The position numbers and the translations under genes are program-made. Source: Diaporthe sp. PMI_573 (Eukaryota; Ascomycota; Sordariomycetes; Diaporthales; Diaporthaceae). Taken from it: DNA of 64,000 nt. The stretch lies in contig JAJTUP010000063.1 of the NCBI GenBank assembly GCA_021399435.1, positions 62,001-126,000 on the forward strand, in the 5' to 3' direction. Below are positions 37,743 to 50,800 of the stretch, piece after piece (positions within the stretch are counted from its first letter, which is position 1; each line of letters starts with the position of its first letter). The notes under the pieces were generated by a model. It was not told where the DNA came from. It worked only from the letters and a program-made list of their open reading frames with translations, and searched no databases.

Positions 37743-40700
37743 ATGTCAGACCAAGCCTCGGAGAGACTCATAGAGTCTCTGGCCGGCCTCACAGGCATGT
37801 GCCTAGTGGCAGGCCAAGCCTGCGGGGACGACGACGGCTGGGAAGTAGCTCGCTTGTCAGACCTTTTCTTCGAGGTAGATGCTATCCGCAACGTCTGTGT
37901 GCGTGAAGAAAGAGGCGACGAGGGGTCAGAATACGCGGTGGACATTCAGCACGGCAATAGAATCTTCGGCTACGCACCAGGAAGCAAAGGAGGGCGCCAG
38001 CTGTTCAGAGCCCAGGCGCATGGCTCGAGAGAGCAGCATGCTGAGCATCTGCCGCTGTCTCATGTTTTCAGACGGGTACCGTTGAGCGGTGCGGTCACCA
38101 AGGGGGACCATTGGACTTTTAGCCCAGGTGTTCTGGAGTCCATCTGGCAACATGTCTTGCAAGTCGTCTCGGAAAGTGGCGATGACGAATGGCAAGGATC
38201 CAAGATCAATGATCTGACCTTGAAGTCGTCGAATCTGTTCGTTCACAGACTAGAGATTCTGAATAAGTCTGGTGGAGGCGAGCAAATCCAGCTTCGACTG
38301 GATCTCGGTGTGGCGAACATGTCCAAGGCGAGCACTAGTGGGATGTCCATTTCTTCTTCAGTATCGGCGGTCCTGTATGCACCAAACAAAACATCGTCCC
38401 CTGATACTCTGATATGGGAAGGCGTAATCGATGCAAAACTATCCAAGGCTGCTTACGACAAGGTGGCTACTCAGGCTCTGGTAGCGCAACCGCTGGGTGT
38501 TGAATGGGCCCAGGTCGCCGACCTATCAGAGACTCCGCACGACTTTCAAGGGGTTCAATCAGTTGCCAGGATGCTTTTTGTCGAGGTTTGCAAAGCCGAG
38601 GGGAGGCCAGCCGATTTCAAAGGGATGCTGGGATGCCTCGCATCAAAAATTGGGGAACGCTCGCCGCTTAAGCTTGAGATCAACCACGAAACGGTGTCTG
38701 CAATGACTGGCAGCACCACAGGCATGAGCTTCACGAGCTCTTTGCCCTCAGATATCCACGCCGTTACAATGTTGGTTTCAGCTGGTGACGAGGAGGAATT
38801 GGATTGGTGCCAACGGTGGCTATCATCCTTTGCTACCGCCAACAAGGTGGACAGGGTTGTATTCGTCACAGAAGGACTCTGCTCGGTAACTTGCCATGAA
38901 GTGGCACAGGTCAGCCCTGACGTACTGGGTGTGACCATTTTGATGTCGAGACTGGCGGAAGCTCCCTCAGGCGAGAAAGACTCGGGCGGGTGCCACAAGG
39001 CTGGGGTGCAGCAGTTTGACGTCGATGCTCGATCTCCTACGGCGAAGAACGTTAGACATCTCCGTTGCCTCATCACCGGTGCTACAGTCAGAAGAGATTC
39101 AAAACACATAACTTCTGAGGCTGAAATCATATGGGATACGTGCGACGTGCTCGCTGTGCGTGACTCCAAAGTATTCGCACCGTTCTGGGTACAAACTGGT
39201 CGAGCCTTCGAGGGCTTAGCAACCGCCGGTGGTGGTCTGGGTGCCCCTTTCCCTTCGTTTCGCATGAGCCCGGAGTTTGCATCTGAGGTCCAGAGGATAC
39301 TACATGAGACTTGTGTCCAAGCCATGAGGTCTATTGTGGACCCCGACGCCTTTCAAAAAGCCAGTCGGGACATCGATGCGCTCGCCAAGAGATCTCTTTC
39401 TGCGGCCGCGAACTCTGTCACCTCGCAAGAACGAGATCACTCTATGCCATCCTATTTGCAACAGCTACTCGGTATGCCCTCTATATAATTTTCTTTTGAC
39501 AAGACTGGATCGAATCTCGTAGCTAACGGTCGACGAAAGAGCGCTATAGGACGGACGGTAGCTCTGGCAACGGCGCTCGCGATCTGAAAGCGGACGCTTA
39601 TGATGCTCAATTAAGGGATCTCCTTTGCCGAAGCCCTGAGCTCGGACCCTCGATATCCCTCTTGACCAATGTTGTCGGGAAGCATCGTGAGATTTTCCTA
39701 GGCCAGCTACATCCTCTACAGGTCCTCTTCGCCAAGACCAAAACCAGCCCACAACAACAGCATGCAAACAGAACCACAGGACAAGCCGTCACCGGCGGGG
39801 CGACTGACGTCTACACCGAGGCGGTACTGGCACGCGTCCACAAGGGCGTGATCAAAGCCGCCGTGGCCCATCTATGCAGCCTCGCCGTCAACCAGTCCCG
39901 CCAACTCCGCATCCTCGAGGTGGGCGCCGGAACCGGCAGCACCGCCCTGCCTGTGCTGGAGCTGCTGACAACGGATTATCCCGGGGTGTGCGTGGAGTAC
40001 GCATTCACAGACCTGGGAACACACTTTGTGAATGCGTTTGGGAAGAAGTACAGTGCCGAGTACGACTTCCTGCGGCCAGCACCCCTGGACATTGCAAAGG
40101 ATCCTCGGACGCAAGGCTTCGCGTCGAGTGAGTATGATATCGTCATTGTACGTATGCTACCTGTCCACTTTCTTTACACCCACTGCCTTATATTTTCTGC
40201 CTACAATCCTATGCGAGTTGAGCTTTACTTACTGTCTCTATCCCCCTTGGGCTAGTGTGTCAACGTGCTCCATGCCACTCAAGATATCGGAGTCACACTC
40301 AGCAGCTGCGAGACGCTCCTAGCCCCCGGAGGTGTGCTTTTGCTCCAGGAGATAACCACACAGACCTCGGCCTTCCTAGACGCAACCTTTGGCCTCACCG
40401 AGGGCTGGTGGGCCGTCTCTCCGTCGGATCCGTTGCGTCCTGGGAGGTACCCGACCCTTGGCGCTCAGGCCTGGCAACGTGCCTTTCAATCTCTCGGTTT
40501 CGCTTGGTCTGCGAGCACTCCCGGGAGCGCTGAGCTGGGGCTCGACCAACAAGCCGTCTTTGTCGCCCAGAAAGCCCACGCACACGAAGGTAATCACCCA
40601 GGCCATGGTCAACTGTCTCTCTCGACATCAACGCCGCCGACTCCTCCACAAGACAACAACCAACTCCTGGTCGGATCCGGAACCATAGCTTCTCTCGCAG

Positions 40701-41800
40701 CAGAAGAGCTTGTGAGAGCACCGGGGAGCCGGCATGTAATTTGGGTCCGCCCACAGTCTGAAGTCAACGGGGGCGACGAGACGCCCCTCCTTGAACTGGC
40801 GCAAAATTTACAGGTTCGTGTGTCCCTCATCAATGTTGACAACATAAAAGAACTACAAGTATTCGAAGTCCTGGATCGTGCTAGTGTTTCCTCGTCCTCC
40901 ATTGATGGCGTCGTATGGGTACCTGATCAAACGACGGCTCCCATGCGCCTTTTTGCCACCTTCCAGCATTTACATGTTGTGCTGGATAATCTGGACAAGT
41001 CGCCAGAGTATTTCGTCATACTGCACGGCGTCGACGTAGAGAGCGAGCTGGGTGGGGAACTTTATCATGACCAGAACCGGTGAGCAACCCATCAAAGTCC
41101 CATTTCCCACGAGAGCAGTGGCTTATACAACCATTCATCGAGAAGGGCCGTTGAATCTCTGGTTTTGTACCGTCGTCATCGCCTCAGTCTTCCAACAGGA
41201 CTCATATTCTGGCCTTTAGATGGTGAAAGGAGCCCGCTGGGAAGGACACTTACCAAGAAAACGTTTACCTCAGCCGTCCGATCTTGCGGTTCCAAAGATC
41301 CCCGCGTAGCAGTTGTCGATTTTGCCAAGGCTTGTAGGAAGGCTCAGCGGGCGAATTCTCGGGGAACACTCTGGCCCGAAGCGCGTGGCGAGAGTGTTCG
41401 GCCAGGTGATCCGCCCCTGACCTCTCTTGAGCCTCGGCCTTCTTCTTCGGCGCCGGTGGCGCGTATTACGCCAAAAAGTGAGAGGGCTCGCCCGAATGCG
41501 GACCAGTATCATGGCCTGGCTTCAAAAGCCAATAGTAACCGCCCTCAGAGCACGCAGAACGCCGATGTGCATGTAGTGATCCAGAGGGTTCTCGAGGAAG
41601 CGCGAGCCTTGACCAGCTCACCAGGGGCTGTTACTACAGAATCCCCCTTGATGATGGCGGGCGTTGACTCACTTGCAGTTGTGGAGCTGCGAGAGGCACT
41701 GCTGAGGACTTTTCCTGGAGTCACACTCGCGAGTACCTACATCTACGAACTCCCAACGTCCAAGGATATCGGCGAGGAGATACACGCCCAGCTACTAGAT
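37743..41800 (+). other. Second half of split PKS module 6: psiDH-MT-psiKR-ACP
   Basis: The protein begins inside a DH fold. Residues from about 10 align with DH helices just after the missing HxxxGxxxxP motif, and the usual second-half Asp motif is replaced (FSPGVLES). The DH is therefore headless and dead. MT6 (about 577-880) is intact: LEVGAGTGST at 702-711 and VLHATQD after the second intron. The following KR (about 890-1100) has GSGTIAS in place of the cofactor glycines and lacks much of its fold; the position of the catalytic Asn is Arg. ACP6 carries Ser1229. Expected outcome: an alpha-methyl beta-keto unit. Confidence 0.8.
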
Positions 41801-44800
41801 CTTCAGCAGCAAAGAGACGACGGGTTTGAGGACGAAGCATCGTCAGAGCCAGGCAGCTCGTTTATTCCAACACCAGACACGTCCATGTCCAGAACCACAA
41901 TACTACCTCTCTCACGGGGCGGGCCCACCCTGTCCGACGGCCGAAGATCATCGTACTTTCCCCCGCAAAGCGATGATGCTCCAGAGGACAAACGCATCGC
42001 CGTCATTGCCATGGAGTGCCGCATGCCTGGCGGCATGAACACCAGTGCCGAGTTCTGGGAAGGTCTCCAACTGGGCACTGATGCCATGGTCGATATCCCG
42101 CTATCTCGCTTCGATACTGACATGGTTTATGATTCATACGACAACGCCACGCGCGGCACAAGCTATGTGAGGCGTGGTGGCTTCCTAGACCGAGCCGAGT
42201 ACTTTGATCTCGCCCGCTTCAATATACCCGCAGCTCAGCTGGAGCAGATGGACCCCCAGCAGCGCATTCTGCTCGAGGTAGTCGATGAGGCCTTGCAACA
42301 GGCCGGCTACGACCATCAAGATGTGCAGGGTACAGATGTCTCGGTATACATCGGGGTATCATCCAAGGACTGGGCCAAGGTGGCACCGAGAGACGGAGCA
42401 TACCTGGGCACCGGCATCGCGGGATCCATCGTGTCCAACCGCATCTCCTTCGAGCTGGGGCTCACGGGAACGAGCATGAGCATAGATACTGCCTGTTCTT
42501 CCAGCCTTGTCGCCGTAGACCTGGCGGTCCAGGCTCTTCGACAGGGCGCAACGGACATGGCTATCGCCGGCGGCATAAACCTGAATCTCCACCCTGACCC
42601 GTATGTTGTGCTGTGCGGCAGTAGGATGCTATCGCCTGATGGGACGTGCAAGACGCTCGACGCCGACGCCGACGGCTACGCGCGGTCCGAGGGCTGCGGT
42701 GTGGTGCTCCTCAAGAGGCTGCCTGATGCCCTGCGAGACGGCGACCCAATCGTGGGCGTTCTCACGGGTAGTTACTCAAATCAGGACGGCAGAAGCACCA
42801 ACATCAGTGCCCCGAACGGCAAAGCTCAGCAGCAGCTTGTGCGGCGGGCTCTCGAGGACGCAGGCCGGATCCCGGACGACGTGGATTACGTGGAGATGCA
42901 TGGGACCGGCACGTCGCTAGGTGATCCTGTAGAGGTTCATGCGCTCAAGGGAGTGTTTGGCATGGCAAGAAGCGCCAACAACAGCTTGAACAAGGACTCA
43001 AAAGGGCTTGGCCGATCGCAACGCCAGCTCCCGCTGTGGCTTGGCGCCGTCAAGAGCAACGTGGGCCATCTGGAGCCGGCGGCGGGTATGGCGGGCTTGA
43101 TCAAGACGCTGTGGGTCGTCAAGGAGCGCCAGGTGCCGCCAAACATTCACATGAACAAGATCAACCCGGGTATCGACTTCACCGGGTTTGAGATGTCGAG
43201 GATACCGCAGCGGCCGGAACGGATTCAAAAGGAGGCAGGTGATGTCGTGGTTGCCGGCTGCTCTTCCTTTGGTTTCGGGGGCACAAACGTACATGTTGTC
43301 GTCGAATCACCACCGCCACACCAGCCGCGGGCTACTATCAAGAGCAAAGTGAGGCCCAAGGCCGTTTTGAATACGAACAAGAAAGCGACTGCCTGTCACT
43401 CCGCTGATCGGATACAATCGACGATGACAGCAAGGCCGCCCAAAACGACTGACGAGGTTCTCGTGGTTGCTTTCACAGGGCAAGGAAGCCAGTCTGCCGG
43501 CATGGCCCGGGATCTCTACGGGAAGGACGACAACTTCACCTCGGCGGTGGATGAGTGCCTGGAGGTGGCATCCCGAGAGGGCTTGGCGCTGTCTACGGAC
43601 CTTCTTAGGGTCCTCATTGAGCCGGCACATGCCATTGAGCCGGCTGTGTTGTCGCAGACGAGCCTCTTTGTCTTCGAATATGCCGTTTACCAGAGCCTTG
43701 CATCGCGTGGCCTGGTGGCAGATATCGTTGTTGGGCATTCAATCGGAGAGATTGCTGCATCGGTGGCCGCAGGATGTCTCTCTCTTACTCAAGGCCTTCA
43801 GTTGGTCTGCCATCGCGCAGGTAAGTACCTAACCATGAACTCCCACTGATTAGCCCTCTAATCGAAACCCTCCACGCGAATAAATGGACTAATATGAGTG
43901 ACTTCTTCTAGCGGCTATGGAAGCAGCGTCCGGTCCAAGCGGTACGATGTATGCTTTAATGGCCCCACACGGCACCATCGAGGAGCACATCGCCGAGCTC
44001 CAGCTCCAGGATTCCCTTTCTGTGGCGGCAGTCAATGGCTACAGTCTCACGACCGTGTCAGGATCCGAGAAGTCGATGCAACTCCTGATACAGGCCCTGG
44101 GCCCCAACATAACCGCAACACGGCTCGACATCACGAAGCCCTTCCATTCACCCCTCATGGCGTCCTGTATGCCCGGCTTCATGGCTAGCATCAAAGACTT
44201 GACGAGCCAGCCGCCAGGACAGGACGGCAAGCCCCGGATGTGGTCGACAGTGACGGGAGGCGAGCTCGTAGAAGGGCCGACAGCAGAGTATTGGCGTCGT
44301 CACGCGCTGGGGACGGTCCTGTATGAGCCTGCAGTACGCTCGGTCTCGGATACCTTTGCGGGCAAGATCCGTATCCTCGAGGCCGGGCCCAAGCCGGTTC
44401 TCTGCGCAGCAATGCAGCGGTGGGCCCGGGTGCCGGCAGATGCACCGACTCCTGTTTCGCTGTTGGGCTTTACGAGCGTCGCCACCAAGTCCGCTGTGGA
44501 TGTGACAACAGTTCAAAAGGCCGTAGATGCCAACCAGGATCATGTTCAAGTTGAGCAACCTGCGCTTCAGCAGGCTGCTGCCAGTGATACAACGGTGGAT
44601 CCGCACGAGTTCTTGTCCTACAAGTACCTCGAGCCAGAGCCGGATGTGCCTGGTGGCTGGGACACCCTGTTGCCAGACTGCAATGCCCTCCTCGTTGGTC
44701 AAAACAGAAGCAGACTCGACAGAGAGCGTGAGGGCTTCTACCCCTGGCGGCGAGGCTACCACGCCCTGATGACCTCGCCACGGATCACTCAGCTCGACAT

Positions 44801-47800
44801 GCACACGCACGCCGTCATCTTCCAGGCTAACCACCGCATGCTCTCTCTCGTCTCAGACCACGTCGTCCGTGGCAGGCCTATAATGCCCGGCGCTGCCATA
44901 TTTGACATGGCCTTGGGCGCCGTACAGGTGATCGAGGGCCTGCACCCGGTCGAAGCCCTCCCACTCGAGCTTCGCGATACAGAGATCACGAGGGCCGTCG
45001 TCTTTGCGCAGGACCTCGAGCCTCCGTGGCTGCGGATCGTGTACCATGCCGTCGATGGGACCGTGAGGGTTCAGTCGGCTCCAGGAGAACGGGATGAGTT
45101 TATCGACCATGCGAGCGGGACCATTGTGCGCTCTGGGCAGGCTATCCAGGTAGCAGGACGACCGGGAGAGGTAGTCTCGACACCGACGACTCGGCGTCTT
45201 GTCGATCTTGAGGCTGTAGCCAAGCGCTGCACCCGCGAGGCTGACGTGCCCAGCATCCGGGCGCAGCTTGCTTCTCGTGGCCTTCGCTATGGCCCCCAGT
45301 TCCAGGCGCTGACGGCTGCGGTTGGCGGCGAGGGAGAGTGTCTTGGGACTCTCCAGCTGCCCGAGAACGGGTCTTCGGGATACATTGTGCATCCTGGCCT
45401 GTTTGACAGTGCCATGCAGTCATGCTCCGTGACGGTTGGCCAGAGTGAGTCTTGCACGCTTTTTTTTTCCAACTAACTCTTCTGATCTCTGAAACTAACT
45501 TCGTGATGCAGTGACGGGCAAAGACGCATTTGCTGTGGGCGGTATTGGACGTTTACGAGTCTACGCATTCCTGGGCGAACACCGCAAGGGCGCCACCGTC
45601 AAGGTCTGGTCACGCATCATCCGGTCTGACCCGTCGAGCGCTGAGGCTAACCTGGACATCTGCGACAACGACGGGAACATCCTTTTCGCCATAGAGCAGT
45701 TGAGGCTCGTTAAGATCAGCTCCCTTGCTGCTTCCACACCACGCAGTTGTCTCTATGTCACCGAGTGGGCGCTGCTGCAGCCCTCTGCGGAACAAAGCCT
45801 GACAGCCTGCCTCGGCCTGGGTGATTTGCATGACAACAAAACAGGTGAAGAAGAAAAGCTAGATCTACAGATCCAGCTCGATCACGTTGTGGGTGTTATC
45901 TCTGGATCCAAGAGACGACACGCTGGTCGCCGACGTGGGTTGGTCTCAGCTCTGGAGGGCGAGTTGGACCGCTTGCTGGGTCGCCAGCAGGGTCTCAGGT
46001 ATCTGGATCTAGACTTGCTGTCCGGCTCACGGCGGTCTGCTGGCATCCTTGGGGCCCAGAGCCTGCAGACCCTGGTTGTGCCTCTTGATCCGAGCGACAC
46101 AGCCCTGAGTACGGCCTCACGCCTCGCCCGTCTCTTCCAGACGCTTCATGCATCTACCTCGAGCAGAAACAAAGACGAAAACTTGCTCGTGCAGCTCCGG
46201 ACAGTCGTTGTGGTCACCTTTGGGTCCCAAGCCTTGGTGCACGACGACCTTGGCGACGGAGAGGTCCAGGATGCCAGCGGGGTAGAGTCCTCGGCCGCCT
46301 GGGGCCTCCTGAGGACCGCTCGACTCGAGTTCCCACAGCTGCGTCTCGTCACGGTAGATGTTGACCCGGACCATCACCCAGTCAGACAGGCTGCCGCCGT
46401 CCTAGATGCAGTCCACGACGAGTCGGAAGATGAGGTCGTGTGGCGCGGCCACTGCCGATATGTGCCCCGCCTGACTGACCTGGGCGTCGACGTCGAGGCA
46501 GGTGGGGGGCGGGCGGCTGGCTTGGATATATTCCGTCCTTCGGTGGACGTTGACCTGGCTGAAATCCTACCCCGTGACGTCGAGCTCGGACAGGCGGTGC
46601 CCATTCTTATAAGCCGCTCAGAACTCGCACGTATCCGGCGGGGCTACGCCTTGACCAACACACTCTCGCTGGACAGCCTCATCTGCGGTGTCAAGGCCGT
46701 CCCTGAGGATCAAGTTGTGCCCTTGCAGAAGGAGCTCTGGCAACGGTACGCAAATGTCTCGTTTGACCGAGACTCTAGTGACCTCCATGCTCAGCTCCCA
46801 GCCGTGGACTGTAGCGACGAGGGGCTTGCTGCGTGGTTCGACGAGGCACTCAGGTCTCACCCTGAGGTGGCTCCCGAACTGAACATGCTGAGGCCGCTCT
46901 ACCGCCAACACGAGGCTGTGTTTCGTGGGGACAAGGACCCGCTGGAGCTGCTCTTCCGCTCCAATCAGCACGCCGAGACGGCCGGTGTATACTCGGAGTC
47001 CTTCTATGCCCAATACTATAACAGGGTAGTCGTTCACGCCTTCTCTTCCTACGCACGCAACTGGTTGGCTGGAGGATGTGGTGAGAATGACGCATCGCCC
47101 GAACAGTCCCGCCCGATGCGCATCCTCGAGGTCGGGGCCGGGAGCGGCAGTACGTCGCGGAGGCTGCTCGAGGCGGCGGCCGAGTTGGGCCTTGCCGTTG
47201 ATTACTACTTCACTGATATATCCGAGACCTTCTTACGAAAAGCATCTGGAGATAAGACGATAACTGCGACTACGGGGGCCAAGGTGACTTTCACGCTCTT
47301 TAACGCAGAGATTGATCCTCGGTCACAGGGGCTTGCAAGCTCGACGTTTGATGTCGTTGTCGGCGTCAACGTGATCCACGCCACCCAGAAATTGTGCGAG
47401 ACCATGAGACACGTTCGACAGCTTGTGAGACCACGCGGTATCGTGATCCTTTCCGAGATCGTGCAGCCTTCGTCCATCAGTGACGCGACATTTGGCATGA
47501 CTGAGGGATGGTGGAGGTTCCAAGACAGGGACCTCCGTCCCGACTATCCGCTCATGGACGCAGCCCGCTGGGAGCGGCTGCTTCATGCTACAGACTTTGA
47601 CAGGGTGCGCATATTGGAGAATGCTGAGGCTGGCACCGCTCAGGCCGTTGTGGTGGGACAGGCAGCAATGTGCTCGTGGCCGGTAACCCGACTCCCCACC
47701 ACTCTGTCGTCTGTCGGCCAGGCTGGCGACACCGAAGAGCAAGGTGTCTATATCATCACAGGTGGTACTGGTGGCCTGGGTCTACTGACGGCTGCCGTTC

Positions 47801-50800
47801 TCCTTGAGCAAAAGCACTGCGACAAGGTTTACTTGCTCTCCAGGTCCGGCAGTGTGCTCCCCAACTCAGCCCACGTATGGGAGCGTCTCGAGGGCCTGGC
47901 AGGGCAGGGACAGGTTGTCAAGCTTGCCTGCGATGTCAGCAGTGCTTCCCAGGTCGCAGATGTGTTTGACTCGATCCGCCAAAGGGGGGAGTATATCAGA
48001 GGAATAGTCCACTCCTCGGGTGTCCTCCGCGATGCCATGCTCCAGAACCAGACTCGAGCCACCATGACGCCAGTTTTCGGTGCCAAGGTCGAGGCCCTAC
48101 GATGGCTACACGACCTCAGCCTCGACGAGCCGCGCCTGCGCCATTTCGTCATCTTCTCTTCTGCCTCGGCACTGCTTGGGTCGCCTGGACAGGCCAACCA
48201 CTCGTCCGCCAATACGTTCCTCGATGCTTTCGCCGCCCACCGCCGCGCCCAAGGGCTGCCAGCCCTGTGCCTGCAATGGGGGACAGTGATGGGTCTGGGA
48301 GAGGCTGCAAGGAAGGGGGCTAACAAGCTTGCTATCAAGTTTGGACACGGCCAACTGTCTGAGACTGCGGCCGAAGCTGTTCTGAAGACTGTTTTTGCCT
48401 CAGACGGCCACCTTTACCCCGTCCATTCTTTGGCCGTCTCTCCATTTGACTGGAACACCTTCACCAAGTCGAGGACAAAGGTTCCGCACATCACTCGCTC
48501 TTTTACATCCAAAATATCTCCCAAGACCACCGCACAGTCGCCAAAAACCTTGACGGCCAGCTCCAAGCAAAGCACAATATCCAGCACGTCTGGGCCAGTG
48601 CGACGAGAGGCATCATCCAGCATCACAGAGATGATACAGAGTTGTGTGGAGGCAACCATCAGCCACAAGATGCCGGACGAATCGACCACCTTCTATGATG
48701 CAGGTGTTGACTCTCTCTCAGCCATTGAACTTCGCAATCGTCTGCAGTCCAAACTGGGCAACAAGGCAAAGTTGAGTGCTTCTTTGGTCTTTGACTACCC
48801 TACTCTCGAGAAACTGCGGGAGTACTTGGAAAGCATAACCACTGGAGCGGAAGATGACGAGCCTGGACGCGTCAATGATGTCGACACGAATCCAATCCTA
48901 CAAGACGATCTTCAGACGCCGGCTCTTCGGCAGAACCACAGCCCCGGACAAGCATCCACCTCCCTGAAGTCACTCCAGTCAGCGCCAGAGCCTCAGATTC
49001 ATGTTCAGGCGAGACCTGCCATCACAGTAATTAAAGGTGCAACAGGGACCACACAGAATACTGTCGACAAGACAGTGTCGATTGTCGGGATGGACTGCAG
49101 GCTTCCCACTGCTGGTAATGTGGATGAGCTATGGGAGTCGCTCCTTGCGGGCAAGGATGGCTTCCGGGATATACCTTTTTCACGATGGGATCTGGATGAC
49201 AACTTTTATACTCCCAAATCTGAAAACAAAATCAGCCGCTCATATGTCAAGCAGGGCGCATGTAAGTTTCAATCGGCGTCTCGTGCCAGGATGCGTGAGT
49301 GGACATTGAGATTACCGTTCAAAACTAACTGCCGACACAGTCCTCACGCCGGAGCACTTGGAATGGTTCGACAACCGCTTCTTCAACATCTCGGATGCCG
49401 AAGCGCGTACCATGGACCCTAACCAGCGCCTCCTTTTGGAGGTTTGCTACCAGGCCCTGGCGGATGCAGGCTATACTCGGAAGAGCCTGAGAGGTCAGAA
49501 GATCGGCGTGTTCGTCGGGTATGTGTTATACACAATTCAATGTTCTTTCCTTCCCCCGTCTATATCCACTATTCCGATGAAACCCCGTCCAATTCTAGAC
49601 CCATACTGATCAGCTCCGCACAAGCTTTATGAACTACGACCAGTTTTTCCTCACAGACAAAAGCTCACCAGGCGCCTTCACGGCCTCGTCGGCCTCGCCT
49701 GCGGCCCTCTCCAACCGAGTCAGCCACGTCCTGGGGCTCGAGGGCCCGTCCTGCACCATCGATACCGCCTGCAGCGCCTCCCTGTACGCCCTCAACATGG
49801 CCGTCGGGGCCCTCCGCTCGAACCAGTGCGACGCGGCTGTGGTGGCCGGCGTCAACGTGATGATGAGCCCCGCTGCCTTTGTTGCCGAGTGCGCAGCCGG
49901 GATGCTGAGCCCCTCGGAGCGGTGTCACGCCCTTGACGCCAGTGCTGACGGCTTTGCCCGCGGCGAGGGCTGCGCCGCCGTCGTGCTGCAGCGGCTCGCA
50001 CGCCCTGAGCCCCAGTCGGTGAAGCTTCCCCGGGCGCCCCGCGTGTACGCAAACATCCTCGGGACAGCCGTCGGCCACGACGGAACCGCGGCGAACCTGA
50101 CGTCTCCAAACGGGCCTGCGCAAGCCCGGATCATCCGGCGTGCTCTGGACGACGCCGGTGTCGGCCCCGAGACCATCACGTTTGTCGAGGGACACTTTAC
50201 AGGTACTGTCCTCGGCGACCCAATCGAGTTTCACGCGCTCAAGGGGGTCTTTGGCGGCAAGGAGGCGCGAAATGCTCAAGCTCGCTCGCTGCCCCTTCAG
50301 CTCGGCGCTCTCAAGAGTAACCTGGGTCATCTGGAGGGGGTGGCGGGCGTGGCTGGCCTGATCAAGGCCGTGCTCGCCCTGGGACATCGACAACTCCCGC
50401 CAGTCGCGCACCTCAAGGAACTCAACCCGCACCTTGTCCTCGAGGACTTTGGCGTCAGTGTGCCTCGGGGCCCCGGTGCGGTCTCGCTGGCTCCTACCTC
50501 CCCAGCTTGCTCGCACTTGCGGGCCGGTGTTTCGTCGTTTGGCTTTTCTGGGGCCAACGCGCATGTTGTGCTCGAAGGTGCCGGCCGTCCGACTCACGCT
50601 CACGATCAAAAGTCGCTGGCTGGACAGGCTCACTCCTTTTCCCGCCGTCACTTTCCCCTTCGGCGACCTGGCTCCTGCCATGCGATGCTGGGCAATGTTC
50701 AGGCCCGGTTGCCTGAAGCGGGCACACTCCATGTTCCAATCGGCTTCCGACTCTTTTCTCTAATCCAGCAGCACGTGGTAAAGGGTGTTCCTACCCTGCC

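Noticed and set aside
38555..39325. Open frame antisense to the headless DH region (256 codons)
   Set aside because: It is the reverse of a PKS exon, with no domain features and no independent promoter or splice evidence.
49665..50732. Long open frame antisense to KS8 (355 codons)
   Set aside because: A shadow of the GC-rich KS coding frame; composition is Arg/Gly-rich and no family features are seen.
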